In this document: positions 1 through 7,922 of the stretch, one piece after another | Layout: each line of letters begins with the position of its first letter | Numbering within the stretch: the stretch's first letter is position 1 | Source: Rhodospirillaceae bacterium | GTDB taxonomy: Bacteria; Pseudomonadota; Alphaproteobacteria; Rhodospirillales; Rhodospirillaceae | Direction of reading: 5' to 3' | NCBI GenBank assembly: GCA_016793005.1 | Contig: JAEUKL010000078.1 | Coordinates: 1-37,294, forward strand | DNA: 37,294 nt | The notes under the pieces: model-generated | What the model was told of the DNA's origin: nothing | Databases searched by the model: none | Seen by the model: only the letters and a program-made list of their open reading frames with translations | Made by a program: the position numbers and the translations under genes

Positions 1-1068
1 GATTGGCGGCAAGTGCGCCGAGATGAGCTGCCAGCTGTCGCCGCCATCACCGGTGCTCCACAAACTGCCCGTCGTTGAGCCCATGGCGAGTTCGTTGCCG
101 GTGTCGTCTACCGCGAGGCCGTGGCGATAAATCAGATCAAACGCGTTGCCTTGCGGTAATCCTTTTTTCAAGGTCTCGAATGATTTGCCGCCGTCTTTGG
201 TGCGGTTGACGACTACATTGCCGTCGACGGGGAAGCGGTCTTCGTCTTTCTTGGCCGGCACAAACCACGCCACATCGGCGTTTTTGGGATGCACCGCCAC
301 CGCGAAGCCAAAGCTGGAAATCGGCGCCGTGGTAATTTCGTGCCAGCTTTGCAAGTTGTCGGTGGATCTAAAAATCCCGTTGTGATGCTGCGTCCAATAA
401 ATGTCGGGCGATGTGGGCGACTGCACCATCATGTGCGGGTCCTGCACGTCGGGATCAAACTGCATCTCGGGTGGCATGAAGGCCGCGCGCATGCCTTTGG
501 CTCCAACCTCCCAGGTTTTGCCGCCGTCGTTGGTGACGCGCACGCCGCCACACGACACCGCGATGGCGACACGGTTGGTATTGCGTGGATCAACACAGAT
601 CGAATGCAGCGCAGGATGCTCGGTGCCGCCGCCCATCCATTTCTCGCGCTCAGGGATCGACCATAGATCCGTATTCATAACCCACGTGTCGCCGAGATCG
701 GGCGAATAGAACAACCCGCCCGGGGCCGTGCCACACCATAGGGCTTTTGGGTTCTTCGGATCGGCCCATTCCAGAGCCCAGACACCTTTCAGTGAAGGGG
801 CTTTATCATCTTTCTCCCCGCCCTCAATGGTCGGGTATGTCGGCGGCGCAAACTCGGTCCAGGTTTTGCCGGCGTCTAAGCTGCGATGCATTTTCACGCC
901 GAAATGCCCGAGGTTCAGGGCCGCGACAACGGTTTTGCCGTCAGGGCTTGGCAACGCCAGCGATGCGTTCGATCCTAAAAAGTGCGTACTGTCATGCGCC
1001 CAGACGCCACCGACTTTGCGGTAGATCATCAGCCCTTTGCGGGTTGAAACATAAAGCGCGTTGGCCAT
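1..1068 (-). CDS. BNR/Asp-box beta-propeller protein (sialidase/sortilin-like fold), 3' end outside window
   Basis: The minus strand is open from an ATG at 1068 to the left edge (356 codons, no stop), so the C-terminus is missing. The protein starts MANALYVSTRKGL and has no signal peptide. At least six Asp-box (S/T-x-D-x-G-x-x-W/F) repeats are visible: SLDAGKTW, SPDLGDTW, TNDGGKTW, STDNLQSW, TKDGGKSF and TGDGGDSW. Asp boxes mark blades of sialidase, sortilin and YCF48-type propellers, so 'exo-alpha-sialidase' labels are usual, but I see no sialidase active-site arginine triad and would not claim glycosidase activity. The start is firm: an AGGAGG lies inside the 3' end of the upstream MoaD-like gene, and that gene's TGA is immediately followed by this ATG (TGAATG). 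The two genes must be translated in tandem. Fold call is strong, function unknown. Confidence 0.85.
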   Translation of the reverse strand, partial: MANALYVSTRKGLMIYRKVGGVWAHDSTHFLGSNASLALPSPDGKTVVAALNLGHFGVKMHRSLDAGKTWTEFAPPTYPTIEGGEKDDKAPSLKGVWALEWADPKNPKALWCGTAPGGLFYSPDLGDTWVMNTDLWSIPEREKWMGGGTEHPALHSICVDPRNTNRVAIAVSCGGVRVTNDGGKTWEVGAKGMRAAFMPPEMQFDPDVQDPHMMVQSPTSPDIYWTQHHNGIFRSTDNLQSWHEITTAPISSFGFAVAVHPKNADVAWFVPAKKDEDRFPVDGNVVVNRTKDGGKSFETLKKGLPQGNAFDLIYRHGLAVDDTGNELAMGSTTGSLWSTGDGGDSWQLISAHLPPI

Positions 1069-1335
1069 TCAGCCTCCTGATAGAGCTTGCATGACATACA
1101 ACTCACTCTCTGGCGTGACGGGATGGTCCAGGATATCGCGGCGGATATGCGTGTTATCTAAAAACATCGCGATGTGGACCCGCACCCGGCCTTGATCGTC
1201 CAGCACGTAACCTTTGATGGCGGGATGCTTGGCGAACACGTCCGCCAACACATCGCGAATGGTGGTGCCCGACGCGGCGACTGCACCGCCCGGGGCCACA
1301 TGCCGCAAATGTTGCGTGAAGTGAACCTGAACCAA
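1069..1335 (-). CDS. MoaD/ThiS-family ubiquitin-like (beta-grasp) protein
   Basis: This small protein of about 88-90 residues ends in ALSGG. A C-terminal Gly-Gly is the hallmark of MoaD and ThiS, where it is adenylated and thiocarboxylated to carry sulfur. The central part (TTIRDVLADVFAKHPAIKGYVLDDQGRVRVH, shown here only as a region around residues 26-56) has the usual beta-grasp spacing, and PESELYVMQALSGG matches the closing strand. No ATG fits. Two in-frame TTG codons at 1341 and 1335 are possible, and a GGGGAGG ends only 2 nt before the first but 8 nt before the second, so I chose 1335. It sits first in a two-gene unit with the propeller protein. No moeB/thiF-like activating enzyme, moaE or thiG is in the window, so a cofactor role is unproven; it could serve sulfur transfer or protein conjugation. 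Confidence 0.8.
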   Translation of the reverse strand: MVQVHFTQHLRHVAPGGAVAASGTTIRDVLADVFAKHPAIKGYVLDDQGRVRVHIAMFLDNTHIRRDILDHPVTPESELYVMQALSGG

Positions 1336-1412
1336 GACCAAAGCCTCCCCGCTTTAGTTGGCTTTCTTTTTAGCATGAGACTGCCGTAGAATCAGCCCAT
1401 GAGAATCAGCGC

Positions 1413-2441
1413 ATGACACATACACCGGATCAGCTGCGAGCAGCCTATCAGGCCGGGCTTTATTTCTTCTCGCCCGAGAACCTGCTGACACACAATTCAG
1501 GCTGCATCATCGAGGGTCTGCTGGATCTCGGCATTAAGGTGCACGCCAATACCGGCGCCGTTACCTCACGTGATGTATCGAAGCCTTTGACGAACGCCGA
1601 CACCGCCGCCCTGGTGGCGCCACCGTCGGCCGGATATGCGGCGTTTGTGATCGACATCTCGCACTCCAATGCCTACGTGCCCCTGGAAAGTTTGCGCGGC
1701 GGGCGCTTGGCCTACCTGACCAACAGCGACATCAGTTTGTTCTGCGACGTACCGGAACCCTTTCCGCTGTTCGCTGTGCATGAAAGCACGTTCGCGAAAA
1801 AAGGAGGAAAGCGGTTTGCACTGGCGTTTGGGCCCAGCAACGGGCTGATAGCCGCCACAGAAAAGCGCATGGCTTTTGCAAAACGCGAGTTGACGGCTTT
1901 GCGTAACTTCCGCCCTACCTTCAGCCAAAGCGTACGCGGGCTGTTGGACATTGCGTTCGTGCCGCATCTGCAAAAACACATGCCCGTCGATGCTTCATTA
2001 TTGGCGCCGAACGATTACCTCAACGGATTGATGAGTTCGCAAATCTGCCTGGCTTACGGCGGCGACTTCTACACATCGCAACGCGACAACACGTGGCTGC
2101 AATCAAAGCAGCCCGAAGTGTTCAAAGTCCACACATTCGCAAAGTTTGATGGCAAGGCGCTGGTGATGCGCTGGGATAGCTGGCGTTTTTGGGAAAGCCT
2201 GATGGCCGGATGCCTGACGGTGCATCTGGATTTTGAAAAATACGGTTTCGACCTACCTGAATTACCGCAAGCCTGGGTGCATTACGCCCCCCTTGACCTG
2301 GATGACCTGAAAGCCAGCACCGAAGCGTTGATGGATCATCAAAAGCAGTGGCCCGAGATCGCCGAAGCCGGCCGCGCGTGGGCCATCGCACATTACGCGC
2401 CGCAGCCCACAGCGCTGCGATTTCTAAGCCAGCTATTGTAG
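1413..2441 (+). CDS. Possible glycosyltransferase (GT-B/exostosin-like C-terminal half), 342 aa
   Basis: The protein is soluble, with no signal peptide or membrane span. I do not recognise a named family for the N-terminal half. The C-terminal region around residues 230-330 contains VMRWDSWRFWESLMAGC followed by LTVHLDFEKYGFDLPELP. The pattern 'R..E.L.aGC.pv' resembles the nucleotide-sugar binding segment of exostosin-like and family 1 glycosyltransferases, where the Glu contacts the sugar or ribose. That supports a transferase call, but only as inference. The gene is divergent from the MoaD-like/propeller pair. The ATG at 1413 has no convincing ribosome binding site; the ATG at 1399 is out of frame. 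It converges with the ThDP enzyme at 2460, separated by 18 bp containing a direct repeat GCAATCGC rather than a terminator hairpin. Confidence 0.6.
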   Translation: MTHTPDQLRAAYQAGLYFFSPENLLTHNSGCIIEGLLDLGIKVHANTGAVTSRDVSKPLTNADTAALVAPPSAGYAAFVIDISHSNAYVPLESLRGGRLAYLTNSDISLFCDVPEPFPLFAVHESTFAKKGGKRFALAFGPSNGLIAATEKRMAFAKRELTALRNFRPTFSQSVRGLLDIAFVPHLQKHMPVDASLLAPNDYLNGLMSSQICLAYGGDFYTSQRDNTWLQSKQPEVFKVHTFAKFDGKALVMRWDSWRFWESLMAGCLTVHLDFEKYGFDLPELPQAWVHYAPLDLDDLKASTEALMDHQKQWPEIAEAGRAWAIAHYAPQPTALRFLSQLL

Positions 2442-2459
2442 CCTTTACGCAATCGCTCC

Positions 2460-4220
2460 TTAAGCAATCGCAGGCGTGTAGTGCTTTTTCTGGCTTGAAA
2501 CAATGTCCTCGAAAGCGATGGTTTGCACGCGCGGGTCCTGCTTGCGCACGATACCTGCCGCCGGGTCCGTAATAACGTTCAGCACCGTGGTTTGATCGGC
2601 GGCAAAGGCGCGGCGAATGGCGGGCGCAATGTCTTCCGGTTTTTCAATCCGCTCACCCTTTAAGCCAAACGTATGCGCGATCAGGTGGTAGTCGCATTGG
2701 CCCAGTTCGCAGTTGATGTGCCTGCCCATCGCGTTCATCTGGCCGTGCTTCTCGGTGCCCCAGCCGCCATCATTGGACATCAGGCATACGATTTTGAGGC
2801 CCGCGAGCGCCGCGCCGTTCAACTCGGCGCAGTAAAAGCCGAATGAGCCATCGCCGGTCACCAGCACCACTGGGCGCTCGGCTTCGCCTGTGTCTTCGGC
2901 GATTTCACGTGAAGCGGCCGCAGCCCCCAAGGCTAAAGGCGTGCCGATGCCCATAGAACCGAGCGGATAGTGATCCATGAACGCGCGTTCTGATTTGATC
3001 CGCAAAATGGCGTGCATCCAATTCTGAATGTCCGCGCCGTCGCCCACATAAATCGCGTTCTCGGGCATCTGCGCCATCAGGTCGCGTCCCATACGATACG
3101 GGTGAATCGGAGCCGCATCGCCGCGCCCAAGCTCATCAATGCGCGCCATGCGCACTTCCATGGCCTTGTTCACCCACGCAGGTTCACCAACCCCGGCGTA
3201 ATTCTTTGCCGCCAGCGCGGCACTTAAGGCGTCCAGCGCCAGCTTTGCATCGGACGCAATGGCCACATCGACCGCGCGATTGCGCCCGATCTCTTTGGCT
3301 TCCACGTCGATCTGGATGAATTTCGCATCAGCGGCAAACCGCGGGGCCAAGCCATAGCCCAACCGCTGACTCAAGCGCGTGCCGACAAACAACACCACAT
3401 CGGCGTCCTTCGCCGCCACTTGCGCCAAAGGCCAACTGAACCCAAGTTTCAAATCTTCAGGCACCAGCCCGCGCCCTAAATTGCCGCCGAACACCGGCAG
3501 TTTGTAGGTGCGCGCGAGATGCCGCAGAGTTGCACCTGCACCCGACAGAGCAGCGCCCGTGCCGGCCACAATCAGCGGGCGCTTGGCGTTGGCAATCAGG
3601 CTGACGGCTTGTGCGATGCTCTCGGCACTGGGGCCCGAGCGCACGGGCGCCAAGTGTTCTTCTTTGGCTTGCTCGATGTATTCGACCGCAGCACCTTCAA
3701 ACTGTTGCGGCACGCCCAGCACCGCCACACCTGGGCGGCCCGATGTCGCATGACGCAAGGCCGTATCGACGAATTCAGCCAATCTATCAGCCGTGGGAAC
3801 TGTGCGCGCCCACTTGCAAATTCCTTTAGCCAGATGAAGCTGATCGTTGTCGCCAGCCCCATCGGCTTCCAGCGTGTTCTCAGGCGTCAGCGAGACAATC
3901 ACCACCACCGGTGAGCACGCGAGGTTGGCCGTGATGATGCCCGTCAGCGCATTGGGCAAACCCTGGTCAGCTTTGATCAGCGCCACACCCACTTTGCCGG
4001 ACACCCGCGCATAGCCATCAGCCGCGGCCACCGTGGCGGTTTCATGCCGGCCCGAGACAATGCGGAATTTTTCATCCTGGGCGGCGAAGAGAAGATGTGT
4101 ATGCGCCGTACCCGACAGACAGAAAATGGTTTTAATGCCGGTCTTTTTCAGCGTGCGGATAATCACTTGCCCGCCGTTGAGGCGGTTGGTCTTAGCCGAC
4201 GTGGATGGTGTGCTGGTCAT
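2460..4220 (-). CDS. Thiamine diphosphate-dependent enzyme, acetolactate synthase/benzoylformate decarboxylase superfamily
   Basis: This 586-residue protein has the three-domain layout of the family. An N-terminal PYR domain carries the catalytic Glu60 in GRHETATVAAADGYAR. A central domain follows around residues 195-335. The C-terminal PP domain carries the ThDP/Mg motif GDGS at 456-459 with Asn483 in SNDGGWG. Family members carry out decarboxylation or carboligation of 2-keto acids. Substrate cannot be read here, and a true acetolactate synthase is unlikely because there is no ilvN small subunit nearby. The ATG at 4220 lies 3 nt after the TAA of the upstream M24 gene, whose last codons contain a GGAG ribosome binding site, so the two are translationally linked. 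Neighbours are a peptidase-like hydrolase and a Zn-alcohol dehydrogenase; keto-acid to aldehyde to alcohol chemistry is a plausible link. Confidence 0.88.
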   Translation of the reverse strand: MTSTPSTSAKTNRLNGGQVIIRTLKKTGIKTIFCLSGTAHTHLLFAAQDEKFRIVSGRHETATVAAADGYARVSGKVGVALIKADQGLPNALTGIITANLACSPVVVIVSLTPENTLEADGAGDNDQLHLAKGICKWARTVPTADRLAEFVDTALRHATSGRPGVAVLGVPQQFEGAAVEYIEQAKEEHLAPVRSGPSAESIAQAVSLIANAKRPLIVAGTGAALSGAGATLRHLARTYKLPVFGGNLGRGLVPEDLKLGFSWPLAQVAAKDADVVLFVGTRLSQRLGYGLAPRFAADAKFIQIDVEAKEIGRNRAVDVAIASDAKLALDALSAALAAKNYAGVGEPAWVNKAMEVRMARIDELGRGDAAPIHPYRMGRDLMAQMPENAIYVGDGADIQNWMHAILRIKSERAFMDHYPLGSMGIGTPLALGAAAASREIAEDTGEAERPVVLVTGDGSFGFYCAELNGAALAGLKIVCLMSNDGGWGTEKHGQMNAMGRHINCELGQCDYHLIAHTFGLKGERIEKPEDIAPAIRRAFAADQTTVLNVITDPAAGIVRKQDPRVQTIAFEDIVSSQKKHYTPAIA

Positions 4221-4223
4221 AAC

Positions 4224-5498
4224 TTACTCCGCTGCATGCTTGGATGTGTCCGGGACAATGCGCAGAGATACATCGCAACTGTTCAAAGGCTCAACGCCAT
4301 TTTTTGTCACACGCACGGTATCCTCGACATGTAGATTGCCCCAACCGACTTCGTAGTAGGGCATATCTAGCGTGAAAACCATGTTTTCGTGGAAAATAAA
4401 TTCGCCCTGGCTTCCTGGCATTTGCGGGCCGATGGGTAGCGGGTGGTCGGTATGTTCCAGTCCCACGGAGTGCGGGGTGACGACAAAAAAGCCGGGGAAG
4501 CCCGCTTTGGTGACGGCGTCGATGACCGCCTTGCTGACCTCTTTGCCGGTCACACCCGGCTTGATCATCGAATACGCCACATCGCAGCCCAGTTTGACCG
4601 CCTGGGTGCGCTTCAACACGTCGGGGGCAGGTTCGCCCACAACGGCCGAGCGGCCGATATCGCCGTGATAGTATTTGTATTCACACAAGCCATCGAAGGT
4701 GATGACCTGATTGCGCTGCACGGCGCTTTTGCGTTTGCCGTTGGTGCCGGTCGATAGATACACGGGCCGGCCGCCGCCGCGCGCAACCTCAGTGTTGTAG
4801 ATGATTTCCAGTTCCTGCTGACTTATCCCCACGCGCAGCGCTGCAATGGTGGCGTTCACCGCATCTTCGTTGATCTTCGACGCTTTCCGAAGAAGCTCAA
4901 TCTCTGGCTCAGACTTCACCATGCGGATGTCGCGGAAGATGCTGGTGGCTTCAACGCCCTTCAGATCGGGAAGGCCCATGCCGTTCAGCCAGGTGATGAC
5001 GCGCGGATCGTCGGTACCAAGTTTCGCCTTCGTCAGGCCCGCATCCTTCAGCGCTTTCTTTAAAGCATACGTGGGGTTGACTGAATACTTGCCGCGATGC
5101 GTTTCAACCCACTTCACATAATCCAAATCGGCCGGCGCCAGTTCACCCGGCTTTATGGGCCAGCGCATACCGTCTTGGCCTGCCATGGGCTCTTCGGTGT
5201 CGGGGTCGAAGTCGCGCTTATCCAGGAAAATCGGGTGCGTGTAGGCGCAGATGTTGGGCACCCACGTTGCATCAGGCGTTTCATGCAAACGGGTGAGTTC
5301 AACGGCGGTTGCGATGAGTGCTGCGGGCGCTGATTCATTACGCGGCAACAGCCCGTAATTGTAGAAGGACCGCCGCATGCGCATCAGCGGGCCCCAATAA
5401 TCCGTGAGGTAGTAGATGTTGACCTGATTGACCGCGAGCAGACCATCAAGACCATGCTTGTCCATGATCTCGTAAGCGCGGGGTTTATTCAGCAGCAT
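4224..5498 (-). CDS. M24-family metallohydrolase (Xaa-Pro dipeptidase/creatinase-like)
   Basis: The 424-residue protein has a creatinase-type N-terminal domain (about 1-185) and a pita-bread C-terminal domain (about 195-415). Ligand positions of dinuclear M24 enzymes can be followed: Asp269 in FDG, Asp280 in GDIGR (the usual 11 residues apart), His343 in TPHSVGLEH, and Glu392 in HVEDTV. The remaining ligand, normally Glu in a T-x-E-P-G segment, reads TLDMPYYE here, with Asp378 at the aligned position. Family members cleave Xaa-Pro dipeptides or hydrolyse creatine-type amidines; some lost metal dependence. The ATG at 5498 is preceded by a strong AGGGAGG. It sits between the Zn-alcohol dehydrogenase (46 nt upstream) and the ThDP enzyme (3 nt downstream). 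Hydrolysis of a small amide or dipeptide is likely, but the substrate is unknown. Confidence 0.87.
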   Translation of the reverse strand: MLLNKPRAYEIMDKHGLDGLLAVNQVNIYYLTDYWGPLMRMRRSFYNYGLLPRNESAPAALIATAVELTRLHETPDATWVPNICAYTHPIFLDKRDFDPDTEEPMAGQDGMRWPIKPGELAPADLDYVKWVETHRGKYSVNPTYALKKALKDAGLTKAKLGTDDPRVITWLNGMGLPDLKGVEATSIFRDIRMVKSEPEIELLRKASKINEDAVNATIAALRVGISQQELEIIYNTEVARGGGRPVYLSTGTNGKRKSAVQRNQVITFDGLCEYKYYHGDIGRSAVVGEPAPDVLKRTQAVKLGCDVAYSMIKPGVTGKEVSKAVIDAVTKAGFPGFFVVTPHSVGLEHTDHPLPIGPQMPGSQGEFIFHENMVFTLDMPYYEVGWGNLHVEDTVRVTKNGVEPLNSCDVSLRIVPDTSKHAAE

Positions 5499-5516
5499 CG
5501 CTCCCTCCCTCTCGGT

Positions 5517-5540
5517 CAGGAGCGATGATGAATGCTCCTG
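5517..5540 (-). other. Intercistronic hairpin between the alcohol dehydrogenase and M24 genes
   Basis: A perfect 7-bp inverted repeat, CAGGAGC and GCTCCTG around a 10-nt loop, lies in the 46-nt gap between two minus-strand genes. No T-run follows on either strand, so it is not a classic terminator. It could be an RNA-processing or stability element, or chance. Confidence 0.3.
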
Positions 5541-5544
5541 AATC

Positions 5545-6672
5545 TCAGTCGAAAATAATAACCTGGCGCACGGTGGCGCCTTCCGACAGTTTATCGAAAG
5601 CCTCGTTGATGTTCTCTAGTTTGATGCGGTCGCTCATAAGACGATCAACCGGCAGCTTCCCGGCTTTATATAGGTCAATATAGGTTGGGATATCCCTTAC
5701 CGGGACACAGGACCCCAGGTAACTACCTTTGATGGTACGCTCTTCAGCAACCATCTGCGACGGCGAGAACGCCAGTGTCTTTTGCGGATGTGGCAAACCA
5801 CCCGTCACAGTCTCGCCGCCACGGCGCGTGATTTTCCACGCGAGTTCCAGGGCCGGGATCGAACCCGCCATTTCGAACGCGTAGTCCACGCCGCCTTTGG
5901 TCAGCTCTTTGATTTTTGTTACCACATCAGGATCTGTGGCATTGAAAGTATGCGTGGCGCCCAGTTGCTTGGCTAACGCCAGCTTGTCGTCGCGCAGGTC
6001 AATGGCGATGACCTGACGCGCACCGGCGGCCATGGCGCCCAGCAAGCTGTTCAAACCGACACCGCCCAAGCCGATCACGGCCACACGCGCACCAGCTTTA
6101 ACACGAGACGTGTTCAGCACGGCACCGACGCCGGTGATGACGGCGCAACCGAACAGGGCAGCTTCTTCAAACGTCAGCGATTTATCTACCTTCACGACGG
6201 AATTGCGGCTGACGACCGCATGGTCTGCAAAGGCCGACACGCCCAAATGATGGTTCACGGGGTTCTCGCCCGCTTTCAGACGACGCTGGCCAGAGACCAG
6301 TGTGCCGGCGGTGTTGGAGACAACGGCCGGCTCGCACAAGGCCGGACGGCCTTCGGCACACGGAATGCAGTGACCGCATGACGGCACGAACACCAGCACC
6401 ACATGATCACCCACTTCGAGGTCTTTCACACCTGACCCCAGCGCCTCCACAACGCCCGAGGCTTCATGGCCCAAGGCCATGGGTGTGGGGCGCGGACGGT
6501 TGCCGGTGATGACCGAGAGATCGGAATGGCAAAGCCCAGCGGCTTTAATTTTCACCAGCACTTCGCCTTCACCCGGCGGCGCCAACTCCAACTCTTCGAT
6601 TTTCAAAGGTTTGGATTTTGCATAAGGGGTGGGCGCACCCATTTCATGCAACACGGCAGCGCGGATACGCAT
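5545..6672 (-). CDS. Zinc-dependent medium-chain alcohol dehydrogenase
   Basis: This 375-residue MDR enzyme oxidises alcohols or reduces aldehydes with a nicotinamide cofactor. Catalytic zinc ligands Cys48 (GLCHSD), His69-Glu70 (GHE) and Cys176 (FGCAVITG) are present. The structural zinc lobe has four cysteines at 99, 102, 105 and 113. The Rossmann motif GLGGVG is at 201-206, followed by an acidic residue in VIAIDLRDD, which favours NAD(H). This spacing matches the class III/plant-type ADH branch, which includes glutathione-dependent formaldehyde dehydrogenases, but I cannot assign formaldehyde as substrate. The start is supported by GAGGAG 8 nt before the ATG. The following 46-nt gap and shared orientation suggest co-transcription with the M24 and ThDP genes. 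Confidence 0.92.
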   Translation of the reverse strand: MRIRAAVLHEMGAPTPYAKSKPLKIEELELAPPGEGEVLVKIKAAGLCHSDLSVITGNRPRPTPMALGHEASGVVEALGSGVKDLEVGDHVVLVFVPSCGHCIPCAEGRPALCEPAVVSNTAGTLVSGQRRLKAGENPVNHHLGVSAFADHAVVSRNSVVKVDKSLTFEEAALFGCAVITGVGAVLNTSRVKAGARVAVIGLGGVGLNSLLGAMAAGARQVIAIDLRDDKLALAKQLGATHTFNATDPDVVTKIKELTKGGVDYAFEMAGSIPALELAWKITRRGGETVTGGLPHPQKTLAFSPSQMVAEERTIKGSYLGSCVPVRDIPTYIDLYKAGKLPVDRLMSDRIKLENINEAFDKLSEGATVRQVIIFD

Positions 6673-6805
6673 AGATTTGTCTCCTCAAAGCAACTCGGAT
6701 AATTGAGATTTTAAGAACTCGGCGCGGGGTCTGCCAAGTTACACATCGGCGGTGTACACTCTGACGGACATTGATGATTGGGATTGACGATAATCGAGAT
6801 TGAAA
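6673..6805. other. Intergenic region upstream of the alcohol dehydrogenase
   Basis: This 133-bp stretch separates the minus-strand dehydrogenase from a plus-strand small ORF and must hold the dehydrogenase promoter. It contains the 8-bp palindrome GTGTACAC around 6751-6758 and several GATT/GATTG repeats at 6775-6803. I see no convincing -35/-10 pair and no RNA gene. Confidence 0.4.
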
Positions 6806-6946
6806 ATGCCTTCGATTGGTTTGTACTTCCTGGCCGCGATCATTGTGCTGATTATTGTCATGATGTCGGTGCCCAGCGACAGCCGGACGCTGAGTGACCG
6901 TCCGGCATCCGGTTATGTGGTTCCCGCGTTTCACGCGGCGAACTAA
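6806..6946 (+). CDS. Small single-pass membrane peptide, 46 aa, hypothetical
   Basis: An ORF too short for usual cut-offs starts ATG at 6806 and ends TAA at 6944-6946. The product begins MPSIGLYFLAAIIVLIIVMM, a clear hydrophobic helix of about 17 residues, then a polar tail SVPSDSRTLSDRPASGYVVP and a short end. The hydrophobic-then-polar composition looks like a genuine small inner-membrane protein rather than a random frame. The ribosome binding site is poor (GAG about 8 nt upstream). It is convergent with the EamA exporter, whose stop is 15 bp downstream. No function can be proposed. Confidence 0.5.
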   Translation: MPSIGLYFLAAIIVLIIVMMSVPSDSRTLSDRPASGYVVPAFHAAN

Positions 6947-6961
6947 TTATGCCGCCAATCT

Positions 6962-7867
6962 TTAAGCCAGCGGAACCGACACCACGCGCCGTGCAGCCAC
7001 GGCCTCGCGGTAAATGATGATCAACCCCGCCGCCACAATCAGCGACATACCCGCCATGGCCGTCTGATCCGGCAATTGATTGAACAACAGCCAGCCGAAC
7101 AACGCGGCCCACACCAAGGCTGTGTAATCGAAGGGCGCCAACACCGAGGGCGGCGCGTAGCGGAAAGCAAATGTGAGCAACAGGTGACCGATGCCAGCGC
7201 ATAAGCCCGTGAGCGCCATGGCCGCGAAGGCAGGCCACGTCAACGGCTGCCACACCAGCGGCGCCCACACCGCCGACACCGCCATGATGGCGAGTTGCGG
7301 ATAAAGCGTGATGGCCGTTACCGATTCAGTGCGGCTGAGAATGCGATTGGTCAGCATGTAGGTGGCGTAGCCCACGGCCGAGAACACGGGGAGCAGGAAC
7401 ATGGGATCGAACATTTCGGTTCCCGGCCGAATAATCACCAACATGCCGACGAAGCCCAGTACCACCGCACCCCAGCGAAATTTGCCGACGTGCTCTTTCA
7501 GCACCACGACCGATAGCGCCGTCATGCAGAGCGGCGCGCATAGTCCGATTGCAGTGGCTTCGGCCAGCGGCAATTTGCTTAAGCCGAAGAACCATGTGTA
7601 GGCGAGGCTGACCAGCAGTACCGAGCGCAACCCATGCGCCCAAGGCCGTGCGGTTTTCAGCGACGTCAAGCCGCCCTCGCTACGCGCCGTCGGCACCAGG
7701 ATCAGCAGTGCAAAAAAGCCGCGGCAGAAATTCAACTGCGCCACGTGATAGTCCTGCACCACCCACTTCCCCGCCGCATCGGTGATGCACATCGTGATCA
7801 TGCCCAGAATCATCAGCATGATTCCAAGCGGGCGGTTATCGGCGTGGGGGGGAGGTACAGCGGACAT
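6962..7867 (-). CDS. EamA-family (drug/metabolite) transporter
   Basis: The product of about 301 residues is a ten-helix DMT exporter with two EamA repeats, the first around residues 12-145 and the second around 155-290. Recognisable segments include an opening helix with GIMLMILGMITMCITDAAGK and the repeat ending FGWLLFNQLPDQTAMAGM. Family members export small metabolites, amino acids or drugs. An open frame extends to 8161, but that extra stretch is not hydrophobic like the family and overlaps the divergent FkbM gene. Of the internal starts, ATG 7867 (MSAVPPPHADNRPLG) has a GAGA 8 nt upstream and matches the normal family length; ATG 7882 is an alternative. The substrate is unknown. Confidence 0.85.
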   Translation of the reverse strand: MSAVPPPHADNRPLGIMLMILGMITMCITDAAGKWVVQDYHVAQLNFCRGFFALLILVPTARSEGGLTSLKTARPWAHGLRSVLLVSLAYTWFFGLSKLPLAEATAIGLCAPLCMTALSVVVLKEHVGKFRWGAVVLGFVGMLVIIRPGTEMFDPMFLLPVFSAVGYATYMLTNRILSRTESVTAITLYPQLAIMAVSAVWAPLVWQPLTWPAFAAMALTGLCAGIGHLLLTFAFRYAPPSVLAPFDYTALVWAALFGWLLFNQLPDQTAMAGMSLIVAAGLIIIYREAVAARRVVSVPLA

Positions 7868-7922
7868 GCGTTTGTCTCGCATGAAAGCCTGACGGAATCC
7901 AGCCGCCGTGCTATCAGGGCTG

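Noticed and set aside
146-1094. Several plus-strand ORFs at the left edge
   Set aside because: They are antisense to the beta-propeller gene, whose minus-strand frame is open throughout and has six Asp-box repeats and an AGGAGG start.
2442-2480. GCAATCGC repeated twice between convergent genes
   Set aside because: It is a direct, not inverted, repeat and cannot form a terminator stem.
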